DNA of 64,000 bases from JALOOB01 sp040766655 (GCA_040766655.1 JAXGQB010000010.1:62001-126000), one strand, 5' to 3'; positions 7,448 to 15,463 are shown, numbered from the stretch's first letter. Numbers and translations: made by a program. The notes: generated from the letters alone by a model not told the origin.

Positions 7448-9115
7448 TCAGACCTCGAGCACCAGTGGGTAGATCAGGGGGCGCCGGCCCGTCCGGTTGT
7501 AGCAGTACTTGCTCAGGGCGTCTTTGATCTTGTTGCGCGTGGACGACGCCGCGCCGTTCGGCCCGCGCAACACCTGCCACATGTGATCCTTCGCACCCTC
7601 GATCAGTTCATCTGACTCCGCGACATACACGAAGCCGCGGGTCAGGATCTCAGGATCGACCACCACCTCGCCGGTTGCCCGGTCGATGGCGACCATCGCC
7701 ACGAGAAATCCATCGCGCGCCAGGTGCTGCCGATCGCGCAGCACTGCCTCGCCGATCTCTCCCACGCTCAGCCCGTCGACGAGGACATATCCTCCGCTCA
7801 CCTGCTCGCCCAGCCGCATCGCGTCGGGGAACACTTCGATGACCTGGCCGCTCTCCACAACCAGGATGTTCTCCCCCGGGATGCCCACTGCTCGTCCCAG
7901 TCGTGAGTGCAACACCAGGTGGCGGTACTCGCCGTGCATGGGCACGAAGAATTTCGGGCGCACGAGCGACAGCATATACTTGAGGTCTTCCTGGCTGCCG
8001 TGGCCCGATACGTGCACGTCGCACAGGTCGGAGTAGATGACGTCCGCGCCGAGCCGGAACAGGTCGTCGATGATGTGGTTGACCAGCTCCTCGTTGCCGG
8101 GAATGGGGGTGGCGGAGAGGACCACGGTGTCGGTCGGCATGATCTGCAGTTGTTGGTGCTCGTTGCCGGCCAGGCGGGCCAGCACCGCGCTGGGCTCGCC
8201 CTGGCTGCCCGTGCACACGATCACGACGCGCTCGGGCGCCAGGTTGTTCATCTCGTGCGTGCTCAGCAGGTCGTCGGGCTTGACGCTCAGATAGCCCATG
8301 TTCATCGCCATCCGCACGTTGTTCACCATGCTGCGCCCGATGACGCCGACGCGGCGGCCGTGGTGCCTGGCGGCCTGCGTGACCTGTTCGATGCGCGAGA
8401 TGTTGGAGGCAAAGGTGGCGATGATGATGCGGCCGGGCGCGGTCGACATGACCTGTTCGAGCGTCTCGTTCACGCTCTGTTCCGAGGGCGTGAACCCCGG
8501 CGAGTCTGCGTTCGTTGAGTCGGAGAGCAGGAGCAGCACACCTGCATCGCCCAGCCGGCGCAGCTTGTCGACGTCGGTCAGGCGTCCGTCGATGGGATGC
8601 TGGTCGAACTTGTAGTCCGTTGCGTGAACCACCGTGCCGATGGGGGTGTGTACCACGATGCCCACCGTGTCCGGGATGCTGTGACAGACGTGGAAGAACT
8701 CCACCCGGAAGCAACCGAGTTCGAGCACGCTGTCGGTATCTATGGTGTGGAGCTCGCTGTCGGCCAGCAATCCGGCCTCCTTGAGCTTCACCTCCGCGAG
8801 GCCGCGCGTCAGGGCCGCGGCGTACACGGGCACGTCGAGATACTTGAGCAGATAGGTCAGCGCGCCGATGTGATCTTCATGCCCGTGGGTCAGCACGATG
8901 GCCTGGACCCGATCCGCCCGCTCTGTCAGATAGGTAATCTCCGGATACACCAGGTCGATCCCGGGCATGTCGCCTTCCGGGAACATCAGCCCCGCATCGA
9001 TCACCAGGATGTCGTTCTCGTACTCCAGCGCAAGCAGGTTCTTGCCGATCTCGCCGAAGCCGCCCAGCGGGACAACTCGCAATGGGGTAACACTCACAAA
9101 CCGATCCTCCGTCAT
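7448..9115 (-). CDS. rnj: ribonuclease J
   Basis: 555 residues, normal for RNase J. The metallo-beta-lactamase core carries THGHEDHIG with H77, H79, D81 and H82 as metal ligands. The beta-CASP region includes LLLLSDSTNADSPG and TGSQGEPSAVLAR, and the C-terminal half has PMHGEYRHL. The C-terminal oligomerisation domain ends NRTGRRPLIYPLVLEV. Family role: endo- and 5'-3' exoribonuclease in mRNA turnover and rRNA processing, in the cytoplasm. Its ATG overlaps the stop of rimI (ATGA, 4 nt), so it is probably translated by coupling as the last gene of tsaE-tsaB-rimI-rnj. Confidence 0.97.
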   Translation of the reverse strand: MTEDRFVSVTPLRVVPLGGFGEIGKNLLALEYENDILVIDAGLMFPEGDMPGIDLVYPEITYLTERADRVQAIVLTHGHEDHIGALTYLLKYLDVPVYAAALTRGLAEVKLKEAGLLADSELHTIDTDSVLELGCFRVEFFHVCHSIPDTVGIVVHTPIGTVVHATDYKFDQHPIDGRLTDVDKLRRLGDAGVLLLLSDSTNADSPGFTPSEQSVNETLEQVMSTAPGRIIIATFASNISRIEQVTQAARHHGRRVGVIGRSMVNNVRMAMNMGYLSVKPDDLLSTHEMNNLAPERVVIVCTGSQGEPSAVLARLAGNEHQQLQIMPTDTVVLSATPIPGNEELVNHIIDDLFRLGADVIYSDLCDVHVSGHGSQEDLKYMLSLVRPKFFVPMHGEYRHLVLHSRLGRAVGIPGENILVVESGQVIEVFPDAMRLGEQVSGGYVLVDGLSVGEIGEAVLRDRQHLARDGFLVAMVAIDRATGEVVVDPEILTRGFVYVAESDELIEGAKDHMWQVLRGPNGAASSTRNKIKDALSKYCYNRTGRRPLIYPLVLEV

Positions 9116-9708
9116 TCACCAGGGGGATCCACCCGATCCCCTGCCGATTCGTATGGTTGCACCGGGTTCTCACCGGCGCTAAAACAGCGTTCCATGCGCC
9201 GCAGCGCGTCCGTGCGCGCCGCGTCGAGGCGGGCCAGCATCTCCGGGCTGCCGAGCGGGGGCGTGGTCATGATGACCCCGTCCTCGCCGTCCCGATAGTA
9301 CCGGCGGCGAACGCCGGCGACCGCGAAGCCTAGTTTGTCGTACAACGCGTGCGCCGCCGTGTTGCTGGTGCGCACCTCCAGCGTGGCCACCTGCGCCCCC
9401 CGTTCCAGCGCCCTGTCCAGCAATGCCACCAACAGCCACTGGCCCAGCCCGCATCCCCGATAGTCGGGATGGGAAGCGATGGTGGCAATGTGCGCCTCGT
9501 CGACCAGCAGCCAGAATCCGCCCCAGGCCAGGATGGGGGGCAGCGCGCTGCCCTCCGGGCTGCGGATCACCCGGTAGGTCGCCAGTGCGTTGTCGGTCAG
9601 GTCGCTCAGGTACATGCGCCGCGTCCACGGATCCGCGAACGCGTGTCGCTCCAGGGGCATGATCGCGTCCAGGTCGGCCGGCGCCATGGGCGAGACGTAC
9701 GGGAGCAT
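9112..9708 (-). CDS. rimI: ribosomal protein S18 alanine N-acetyltransferase-like GNAT enzyme
   Basis: 198 residues with a GNAT fold. IATIASHPDYRGCGLGQWLL holds the acetyl-CoA-binding Q/R-x-x-G-x-G/A loop, and LEVRTSNTAAHALYDKLGF is the RimI-type beta5/alpha4 segment. The last 45 residues (PLGSPEMLARLDAART and onwards) form an extension beyond a minimal RimI domain. The ATG overlaps the tsaB stop (TGATG) and the stop overlaps the rnj start, so it is fully embedded in the operon. Order tsaE-tsaB-rimI is a classic arrangement; in known systems RimI acetylates the N-terminal Ala of S18. The substrate here is inferred from context. Confidence 0.87.
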   Translation of the reverse strand: MLPYVSPMAPADLDAIMPLERHAFADPWTRRMYLSDLTDNALATYRVIRSPEGSALPPILAWGGFWLLVDEAHIATIASHPDYRGCGLGQWLLVALLDRALERGAQVATLEVRTSNTAAHALYDKLGFAVAGVRRRYYRDGEDGVIMTTPPLGSPEMLARLDAARTDALRRMERCFSAGENPVQPYESAGDRVDPPGE

Positions 9709-10409
9709 CACGCGGGGCGGCTCCCTGCCTGGGCAGTCGTCCCGTCCGGCTGCTGCAGGTAGATCGGGCTCAAGGTGGCCGGGTCGTCGATCCGTCCCAG
9801 GTCCAGCCGCACGGCTGCCAGCTCGGCCAGGTAGCCGGCGCGCCTGAGGCCGTGGGCCGAGGAGAGGAACAGCACGCGCTCCTTGCCCGCGAAACGAGTC
9901 AGCGTCTCGCGGTCCGCCTCCGAGAGCTCGCCCGCGAACGCGATCAGGCGCACCACGACGTTTGCCATCTCGCTGACCGTGGAGAGCGCATACGGCTGCT
10001 GGGGGCCCCACCCCCCGGGGCCGTGTGCGTAGGGCGCCCAGTAGACGCGCCCGCGGCCCGCCTGGGCCACCGCAATCACGGGAACCGGCTGTGACTGGTG
10101 CGGGTAGGCGGTCACGTCGAGGGTCGGCACGCCTACCAGCGACAGGCCGCGCGCCAGCGCGAGCCCCTTGGCCGCGGCCAGCCCGACGCGCAGCCCCGTG
10201 AAGGAGCCCGGCCCGATCGCGACGCCCACCGCAGTCAGGGCGTCGGGCGTCAATCCGGCCAGATGGAGCAGGGTTGAGATGGCCGGCATGAGTTCTTCGG
10301 TGTGGCGATTCGCGGAATGCCACGATTGCTCGCAGAGGAGCACGCGCTGCCCGGCATCGTAGAGCGCGATGCTCGCCTGGCGGGTTGAGGTATCGATCGC
10401 TAGCAACAT
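9708..10409 (-). CDS. tsaB: tRNA t6A37 threonylcarbamoyltransferase accessory protein TsaB
   Basis: 233 residues of the ASKHA fold. MLLAIDTSTRQASIAL at the N-terminus, then VGVAIGPGSFTGLRVGLAAAK, the hallmark TsaB signature. C-terminal half is less conserved, as usual. TsaB forms the TsaBDE complex that transfers threonylcarbamoyl to A37 of ANN-decoding tRNAs; it is itself non-catalytic. It starts 3 nt after the tsaE stop codon. tsaD is not in this window. Confidence 0.96.
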   Translation of the reverse strand: MLLAIDTSTRQASIALYDAGQRVLLCEQSWHSANRHTEELMPAISTLLHLAGLTPDALTAVGVAIGPGSFTGLRVGLAAAKGLALARGLSLVGVPTLDVTAYPHQSQPVPVIAVAQAGRGRVYWAPYAHGPGGWGPQQPYALSTVSEMANVVVRLIAFAGELSEADRETLTRFAGKERVLFLSSAHGLRRAGYLAELAAVRLDLGRIDDPATLSPIYLQQPDGTTAQAGSRPA

Positions 10410-10412
10410 GTG

Positions 10413-10907
10413 TTACGCCCGTTTCGTCGTGAAGGGGGCCAGGGCCTGGAGGAGGGCGGCGTAGCGCGCGCCGTGCGCGGTGAAGGTGAAGCGGCGGCCA
10501 TCGCCATCAAGGTGCTCGATGGTGACATCGAGATACTCGTCGGGGAGCAGCCCCGGGATGCGGTCGGCCCATTCCACCACGACGACGTCGTCGCCCAGGA
10601 ACAGGTCCGCCAGCCCGGCGTCCCACATCTCCAGCGGCGCATTCGCCAGGCGATAGCAGTCCGCATGCTGCAGCTGGCGGCCGTCCGCGCAGCGGTAGCG
10701 GTTGATCAGCACGAACGTCGGGCTGGTGATCGTGGCGCGCACGCCCAACCCCTGGCCCAGCCCCTGGACGAACGTCGTCTTGCCCGCGCCGAGGTCGCCG
10801 GCCAGCGCGATGATCGCGCCCCCTTGCAGGTGTTGCGCGACCGCGGCGCCGAGGGCCCGCGTCTCTTCCGGTGACCCGGTTTCGATGACGATTTTGATGA
10901 TACCCAT
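10413..10907 (-). CDS. tsaE: tRNA t6A37 biosynthesis ATPase TsaE
   Basis: 164 residues. Walker A GDLGAGKTT at 38-46, TSPTFVLINRY, the HADCYRL segment, and VVVEWADR for the Walker B region are all present. TsaE hydrolyses ATP to reset the TsaBD complex during tRNA A37 t6A synthesis. First gene of the operon. ATG 10907 begins only about 12 nt after a TATAAT box and has no Shine-Dalgarno sequence, so the mRNA is probably leaderless or has a leader of a few nucleotides. Confidence 0.96.
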   Translation of the reverse strand: MGIIKIVIETGSPEETRALGAAVAQHLQGGAIIALAGDLGAGKTTFVQGLGQGLGVRATITSPTFVLINRYRCADGRQLQHADCYRLANAPLEMWDAGLADLFLGDDVVVVEWADRIPGLLPDEYLDVTIEHLDGDGRRFTFTAHGARYAALLQALAPFTTKRA

Positions 10908-10918
10908 GATAATTCGCC

Positions 10919-10946
10919 ATTATACCGTGGGTGAACAGCGCGACAA
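10919..10946 (-). promoter_or_regulatory. sigma70-type promoter of tsaE-tsaB-rimI-rnj
   Basis: On the minus strand: -35 TTGTCG (10941-10946), 16-bp spacer, -10 TATAAT (10919-10924). A start site 6-8 nt downstream would fall at about 10912, only about 5 nt before the tsaE ATG. Confidence 0.75.
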
Positions 10947-11056
10947 AACACTCTGGGCCCCTTGGTTGTGTATACCGTTCGGTTGAAATTCGAGCTCGCG
11001 AAGCGGTAGCTTCCCGGCAAGGTATGTGTATCCACCACCACCAACAGGGGTCGTCC

Positions 11057-11193
11057 AGTCAGCGACTAATCACGCCTTCCCCCCTTGTTCGAGCAGAACC
11101 ATGAGGTCAAACCCCGAGGTGGCTTGCCGTTTCGCGTTCAAGACTCCGCCGAGCATCAAGGGAGCATCCTTGGGAAGCAGGCGGACAGGTTGC
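11057..11193. repeat. diverged repeat copy A (pairs with 14574-14729)
   Basis: This stretch shares GTCAGCGACTA, CCATGAGGTCAA, TTTCGCGTTC and GCGGACAG, in the same order and spacing, with 14574-14729; by eye the two are roughly 75% identical. Each copy lies just after a candidate immunity gene (minus-strand sense). Translated on the minus strand it would give FDLMVLLEQGGKA followed by a stop, against IDLTVLTEQGEMVRIVADG in copy B, so it may be the relic of a small gene. The rest of 10947-11311 shows nothing else I recognise. Confidence 0.55.
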
Positions 11194-11311
11194 GCTGCCT
11201 GCCCCAGTTTCCCCTGGCTGGCGCTCGGGTTGCTCTCCAGCAGTTGCCCTATCCTCCAGCCAGGCAAAGATAGTTAAGAACTAGAGAGCCTGCTGCGGCA
11301 GAACGTTTCGC

Positions 11312-12058
11312 TCAAATCGCCGGTAGGCACCTCCAATTGCCAAACGCCTGCTCCGCGAACACGCGGCAGACCCGTTCTGTTACCAGCACGATATTGGGGT
11401 TTTTGTCCACATAGAAGAAATCCGAGCCGTCCCACCGATTCTCGTCAACCTCTAGATGGTCGGGATTTGGGAAAATCGTGCGCCGACACTCTGCACAAGC
11501 AGTAATGCTTACCAGGTCGGACCCTGTCCTCCAACCATGACCCTTGACCACGAGTTCATATAGGTGCGGCAACCCGACCCCTTCATGCTTTGCGCGTTTG
11601 CCCCATCTCAGCTCGACACCTACGACATGTACCCCCGAAAGCCCAGCCTTCTCGATAGCTTCGACTACCTCTTCTCCAACGATCACCTGCCCAGGAAATG
11701 GATGAAGCACGTCAGGAACTCGCGTCGCGGTCAATTCGCCTCTGGGCCGGCCGAGTTGGGCACCAGGGGTCACAGGTTGCCACGGAGGCACAGCTAATTC
11801 AGTTCGTATCCTTTCCGCCATTGAGAACCATTCGGCCAGGCCGAGGCTCTTGCCGGTTAAGTAGGGAAGCAGTGTGGATTGTTGGAGCACGGCGACGCGA
11901 ACGCGATCGCTCGACGCCCATCCTCCCCCGGTCACTTCCGCACAGCTAGGGCAAATGATTCCAGGCACATAGAACTCCACGCTCATCCTGATCGGGTTCT
12001 CCGAGCTCTGCTTCTGGTCCGTCGCGTATTCTGGATGCGTAAACCGATAAAACTTCAT
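11312..12058 (-). CDS. SitI6-like double-CxxC immunity protein
   Basis: 248 residues. MKFYRF at the start, CPSC (C36, C39) and CAEC (C188, C191) separated by about 150 residues, and a C-terminal segment ending NIVLVTERVCRVFAEQAFG match the double-CxxCG family first seen in Myxococcus (SitI6). Those proteins neutralise SitA6 lipoprotein toxins. The gene starts 9 nt after a gene whose product ends in a SitA6-like domain, which strongly supports the pair. The Cys pairs probably bind one structural zinc. Function as immunity for module III is inferred from family and position. Confidence 0.8.
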   Translation of the reverse strand: MKFYRFTHPEYATDQKQSSENPIRMSVEFYVPGIICPSCAEVTGGGWASSDRVRVAVLQQSTLLPYLTGKSLGLAEWFSMAERIRTELAVPPWQPVTPGAQLGRPRGELTATRVPDVLHPFPGQVIVGEEVVEAIEKAGLSGVHVVGVELRWGKRAKHEGVGLPHLYELVVKGHGWRTGSDLVSITACAECRRTIFPNPDHLEVDENRWDGSDFFYVDKNPNIVLVTERVCRVFAEQAFGNWRCLPAI

Positions 12059-12067
12059 CTTGAGCCC

Positions 12068-13600
12068 TCACTTTGGATATGCCACAATATCAAGCCCGCT
12101 GAGTCCAAACTCGTCCATAAGGCCACCTGCGAACTGATACACCTCTTTGGCAGTAGCATTCGGGTTTTTGCTGATGAACTCCTCCCATCTTGCGTTCCAG
12201 CGACCAGACAGCTCGATATCGTCTACTGCTACAAACCCACCCTTCCCATGGACTCCTGAAAGATGCGTCTTCTCACTGAGTTCAACGGTAAACTTGTCAA
12301 TGTCGATGTTACGGCCAGGTGCACGGAACCAGTCTTTCCAGTGCTGTGGGAAAATATGGTGGTTTTGCAGTTTGGGTGCAGGCAGCAACCCTGCTATCTT
12401 GCGTGCCCCCTTTGCACCTGCTTCAGCCACCCCCTCAGCAGCTCGAACGGCATCCAGTGCCTCGTCTCCGTGCGACAGTAGCTTTACAGCATCTACTACA
12501 TCATCCGCGTGACTGGCAACCTCGACCGCCGCCTTGCCGCCCCGGGCAAGCCATCCTGCACCGGATGGGACAAACGGCAGTATAGCAGCCCCAGCATCAA
12601 CGATGAGTGCGCCGATGTTCAAGAACGATGGATCTTGCTTGACGGCGGCGATATCAAAACCAGTGCTGACAACATCGAAGGCCGTTTCTACCCAATGACC
12701 GGTTGGATCGCGGTACTTGACAGGGCTGCCCAAGCCGTACGCGTAGCGGTTCAAGCTCTGCGGGTTGCTCGGCTGGGACACCATCGTATCCGGCTGAATG
12801 AACGTGCCCAAACGGCTGTCATAGTAGCGCGCACCGTAGTACATGAGCCCGGTGCCAACATCGGACCGTTGCCCGGTGTACGTGAAACTCGTCGGCAGGC
12901 TGGCGATGCTGGGCTGGCGCTCGGCCCCGTAAGCATAATAGCGCGGCTGATTGCCGCCAAGCACAGTGCCATTGCTGTCGGTGGCGGCCAGCGTGCTACC
13001 CAGGTGATCGGCGTGCAGGCAGGTGAATGGCCCTTGCCCCTGACACATGGCAATCCGCTGCCCGCCGAAGCTGTAGTGCTTCGTCACCGTCATCGGGACA
13101 CCGGCGCGCAGCCCGGTCACGCGGAGCGGGAACTGTGCGGTGAGGGTTGCACCGGCAGCCAGCGACGGAAGGCCACCGCTGACCGTGCGAGTATTGGGGT
13201 TGTAAGATAGCGGGGTGGGCACGTCCTGCGGACTGAGGGTGAAGCCTTGAGGGATGACGTAAGTAAGTTGAGTACCTTCCAGATTCGCCGGTCGGCAGTT
13301 GAGCACGGTCCACGAGAGTGCAGCTTCCTGGCCGGGTCGCGCTTCGGCGGCCGCAAAGCTCACTCGGAGCACTGCGTCATCAGATGCTTCGGCTGCGCAG
13401 TCCTGCGATTCTGCAGGAGGCTCGGCAGGCGGGGTTGGTGGAGGTTGGGGGAGTGGCGACTCGAAGGTGCCAGCGCTGCGGACCGCGGAACTGGGGCGCA
13501 GCACGGTAGGGAGGTGCGGGCTGCTTGCGATCGCCGGCTGACCGAAGACGAGGGTGCAGGTGATGAGCAGGTACATCAGCTGGCTGAAGCGACGTTTCAT
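12068..13600 (-). CDS. short RHS protein with SitA6-like C-terminal toxin (module III)
   Basis: 510 residues, intact. Residues 1-26 are a signal peptide (YLLITCTLVFGQPAIA), followed by a Pro-rich stretch to 65 and a beta-rich domain (70-165) shared with the long RHS protein at 21343-27258. At residue 167 (GLRAG) it jumps straight to the RHS core (HYSFGGQRIAM, LHADHLGSTLAATD, YGARYYDSRLGTFIQPD) ending YRDPTGH at 296-302; the whole YD-repeat shell is missing. Residues 303-400 are a hydrophobic pretoxin segment. The last 110 residues carry NHHIFPQHW, IDIDKFTVELSEKTH, GVHGKGG and EVYQFAGGLMDEFGLSG, matching SitA6-type toxins. The ATG at 13600 has GGAAGG upstream; a further in-frame ATG at 13681 would precede the signal peptide. 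Without the YD shell, export and encapsulation must differ from full-length RHS toxins. Confidence 0.82.
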   Translation of the reverse strand: MKRRFSQLMYLLITCTLVFGQPAIASSPHLPTVLRPSSAVRSAGTFESPLPQPPPTPPAEPPAESQDCAAEASDDAVLRVSFAAAEARPGQEAALSWTVLNCRPANLEGTQLTYVIPQGFTLSPQDVPTPLSYNPNTRTVSGGLPSLAAGATLTAQFPLRVTGLRAGVPMTVTKHYSFGGQRIAMCQGQGPFTCLHADHLGSTLAATDSNGTVLGGNQPRYYAYGAERQPSIASLPTSFTYTGQRSDVGTGLMYYGARYYDSRLGTFIQPDTMVSQPSNPQSLNRYAYGLGSPVKYRDPTGHWVETAFDVVSTGFDIAAVKQDPSFLNIGALIVDAGAAILPFVPSGAGWLARGGKAAVEVASHADDVVDAVKLLSHGDEALDAVRAAEGVAEAGAKGARKIAGLLPAPKLQNHHIFPQHWKDWFRAPGRNIDIDKFTVELSEKTHLSGVHGKGGFVAVDDIELSGRWNARWEEFISKNPNATAKEVYQFAGGLMDEFGLSGLDIVAYPK

Positions 13601-13747
13601 GTGCGGCCTTCCTCTGCTTCGCCGCTCCATTGCGGCGGTAAGGGTGCAACTGGCTCTGTGAAGACCGAGCGGGACCAGCACGAGGCGCGTAACCCGGCAT
13701 GAAGGCTCACAAGAATCGCTGCGTTGCGAACGACAACGAACAACGCC

Positions 13748-13776
13748 ACCTTAGCACCGGCGGCGACACGTGTCAA
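13748..13776 (-). promoter_or_regulatory. promoter of the short RHS gene
   Basis: Minus strand: -35 TTGACA (13771-13776), 17-bp spacer, -10 TAAGGT (13748-13753). The same boxes with the same spacing occur upstream of the long RHS gene (27416-27444) within a duplicated upstream region, which supports function. The leader would be about 140 nt. Confidence 0.7.
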
Positions 13777-14121
13777 ATTGCACTTGGCGGCGCGACGCAA
13801 CGCGCGCTCGGCGAGTTGATTACCCGTGAATTGAAGTGTGAATGCCGATAACCGCTAGAGACTGACCGAAGGCTACCTGATAGCGCACGAGCAGGGTGAC
13901 CGAGACCGTCATAACCGCCAGGATTTTGTCCAGATTCGCAGAGAGCAAGGAGCCGTGAGGTCAAGCGCGTGGAGCGTTCTAGCTTTAGCCGCCTCACGGC
14001 TGCCGTCAAACTGATCCGTGAGGTCTGCGTCGCCGATGATTCGATGGAAGGTGCAGACCGCACGGCTAGCGATAGCGCCTCCACGTGTGGTCGCAGGTGG
14101 CAAATGGGCGCTTAAACAGAG
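13777..14121. other. non-coding upstream region with duplicated segment
   Basis: No gene recognised. The segment around 13820-13856, ending GAATGCCGATAACCGCTAG, is also found near 27482-27530 upstream of the long RHS gene, so the duplication that created the short RHS gene included its upstream DNA. Further on, CCGTGAGGTC/GACCTCACGG-type octamers recur in both orientations (13952, 13993, 14018, 14198), meaning unknown. Confidence 0.5.
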
Positions 14122-14156
14122 ACCGCACGGATAGTCATTTCGACTACCCGTGCGGT
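14122..14156. repeat. hairpin with 15-bp stem
   Basis: ACCGCACGGATAGTC (14122-14136) pairs with 14142-14156 at 14 of 15 positions around a 5-nt loop (ATTTC). No T-tract follows on either strand, so an intrinsic terminator is not clearly supported; it may be a structured RNA end or an operator. Confidence 0.5.
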
Positions 14157-14180
14157 GGGCAATCCCAGTGGATTGCACGA

Positions 14181-14259
14181 TGGGCGAGCAGGGACTCGAA
14201 CCCAGGACCTCACGGATGTGAACCACGAACCGGAGTTCGCCGGCTCCGCCTACACGTCT
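14181..14259 (-). pseudogene. tRNA-Val(CAC)-like remnant
   Basis: On the minus strand this can be folded as a 79-nt tRNA: D-arm CGGAG-CCGGCGAA-CTCCG, anticodon arm CGTGG-TTCACAT-CCGTG (anticodon CAC), variable AGGTC, T-arm CTGGG-TTCGAGT-CCCTG and 3' acceptor strand CTCGCCC plus discriminator A. The 5' acceptor strand (AGACGTG) pairs at only about 4 of 7 positions, the T-stem has one mismatch and two extra bases sit before the anticodon stem. That points to a decayed tRNA gene or a tRNA 3' fragment of the kind left at integration sites. A tRNA-specific covariance search would decide. Confidence 0.35.
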
Positions 14260-14342
14260 GAACCTTAGCAGCAAGTCGTGTGGTGCGACCTCGCGCCGGA
14301 ACCTTGCGGCCAGCGGTAGCTTCTGCGATCAACCCGGAACCG

Positions 14343-14642
14343 TTAATGCAGTTCCGAGTATAGCCAGATTATACCATCGCGGCACGGAGCGTGCAAGCGC
14401 ACATTGCATGTTCGCAGCTTCCATGCCCAGCGCATCAGAACGGCAGCCTGCCGCAACTTGGTAACGCTTAGCGAAACATCCTGCCGATTGGAGCGCAGCA
14501 ACCGTAGGACTCCAACTCCGCCCATACTTTCGACCTGCAATTGGCTCTTGCCATTGCGCTTCACAAATGAGGCGGATCCGTCAGCGACTATTCGCACCAT
14601 CTCCCCTTGCTCGGTGAGAACCGTGAGGTCAATCCTGTACAT
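14343..14642 (-). other. possible small gene relic (99 codons)
   Basis: An open frame whose first half (MYRIDLTVLTEQGEMVRIVA, then a Lys/Gln-rich stretch and MGGVGVLRLLRSN) looks protein-like and is partly preserved, out of frame, in repeat copy A at 11057-11193. The second half is Arg/Cys-rich and less convincing. No ribosome site is clear and no family is recognised. It may be the decayed immunity or toxin gene of an older module. The remaining DNA to 14962 contains no other recognisable gene. Confidence 0.25.
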
Positions 14643-14729
14643 GGTCTGTCATTTCGCGTTCGAGATTGGCAAGGCATCAGGGGAACTGCCGTGGGAACCA
14701 AGCGGACAGATCCCGTTGCCAGCCTCCAC
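14574..14729. repeat. diverged repeat copy B (pairs with 11057-11193)
   Basis: Second copy of the sequence described at 11057-11193, recognisable by GTCAGCGACTA, CCGTGAGGTCAA, TTTCGCGTTCGAG and GCGGACAG in the same order. It lies downstream, in minus-strand sense, of the module II immunity candidate just as copy A lies downstream of the module III immunity gene, so the pair may mark a shared cassette boundary. Confidence 0.55.
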
Positions 14730-14962
14730 CCCTCGGCTGACATGCTCGCACCAGCCCACCGGAGACAGTGAGAAAGGCGTAGATCACGATTCTCAAGGAT
14801 GCTCAACCTCTCCCCCGATCCCGAGAAGGTCGCCTACAGCTTGTCTTAGTTTGCCTACCGGGTTGGCATAAACAACCTGCCGGGCGACGTAAGCGCGCCG
14901 GAGTACAAGCGTGACCAACTCGACCGCCTGGAGATCGGCCAAGAATTGACGCAGTACGCCTT

Positions 14963-15463
14963 TTATCCGGCTTTGGGCCGCGGCCACTCCATGCAACCAG
15001 TTTCCGTCAGTGCCATTTCGATCTTTCGCAGTTTCTCCGCGGCGGTCAACTGCTTCCAGTTCTCGTGAGTTACTGACGGCAATTCGACTTCGTCCACGAC
15101 TGGAGACTCGCCCGGACCGTAGCGAACCACGTCGGAGGTTCCGCAAGCGGGGCAATGGACTGGCTGTGTCAGACTGTAGAGTTCACCCGAGGGCGCCGGA
15201 TCGCAGGCCTGTCCGTACACTGCTTCGAAGCAGCGCCCGTACCAATTGCCTTTGCCTGCCGCTCTTGTCAAGCTTTTCACCATATCAGCGACCTCGGTGT
15301 GAATAGGGTCCTCTAGACCATCTACCAGCGCCATTTCCCCGGGTTTAGAAGTTCTCGCTAATCCCATCCCATACTCAAAGTCAGGGAATTGGTGTGCCAT
15401 GAATTTGTGTCCGTTTCTGCATAATCCAGAAAAGCGCCAGAGCGCCACGACCGTTCGCTTCAT
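14963..15463 (-). CDS. candidate immunity protein of RHS module II (zinc-ribbon-like)
   Basis: 166 residues, no family recognised. CRNGH at 15-19 and CPAC at 104-107 (PVHCPACGTSDVVRYGP) look like the two halves of a zinc ribbon split by an 85-residue insert; the C-terminal third is acidic then helical. The gene starts 14 nt after the stop of the module II toxin, the position of an immunity gene in polymorphic toxin systems. The start ATG has GGGAGAC about 7 nt upstream. No signal peptide, so it would act in the cytoplasm. Immunity function is inferred from position and from the Cys-rich character shared with the other two immunity candidates. Confidence 0.6.
   Translation of the reverse strand: MKRTVVALWRFSGLCRNGHKFMAHQFPDFEYGMGLARTSKPGEMALVDGLEDPIHTEVADMVKSLTRAAGKGNWYGRCFEAVYGQACDPAPSGELYSLTQPVHCPACGTSDVVRYGPGESPVVDEVELPSVTHENWKQLTAAEKLRKIEMALTETGCMEWPRPKAG

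Noticed and set aside
9709..10323. N-terminal extension of rimI in the same frame
   Set aside because: It overlaps tsaB in another frame, is Arg/Pro-rich, and the TGATG overlap gives a natural rimI start at 9708.
12068..13600. Short RHS gene as a pure pseudogene
   Set aside because: It is in frame from signal peptide to toxin, has promoter and ribosome site, and an intact immunity gene follows; treated as a real gene.
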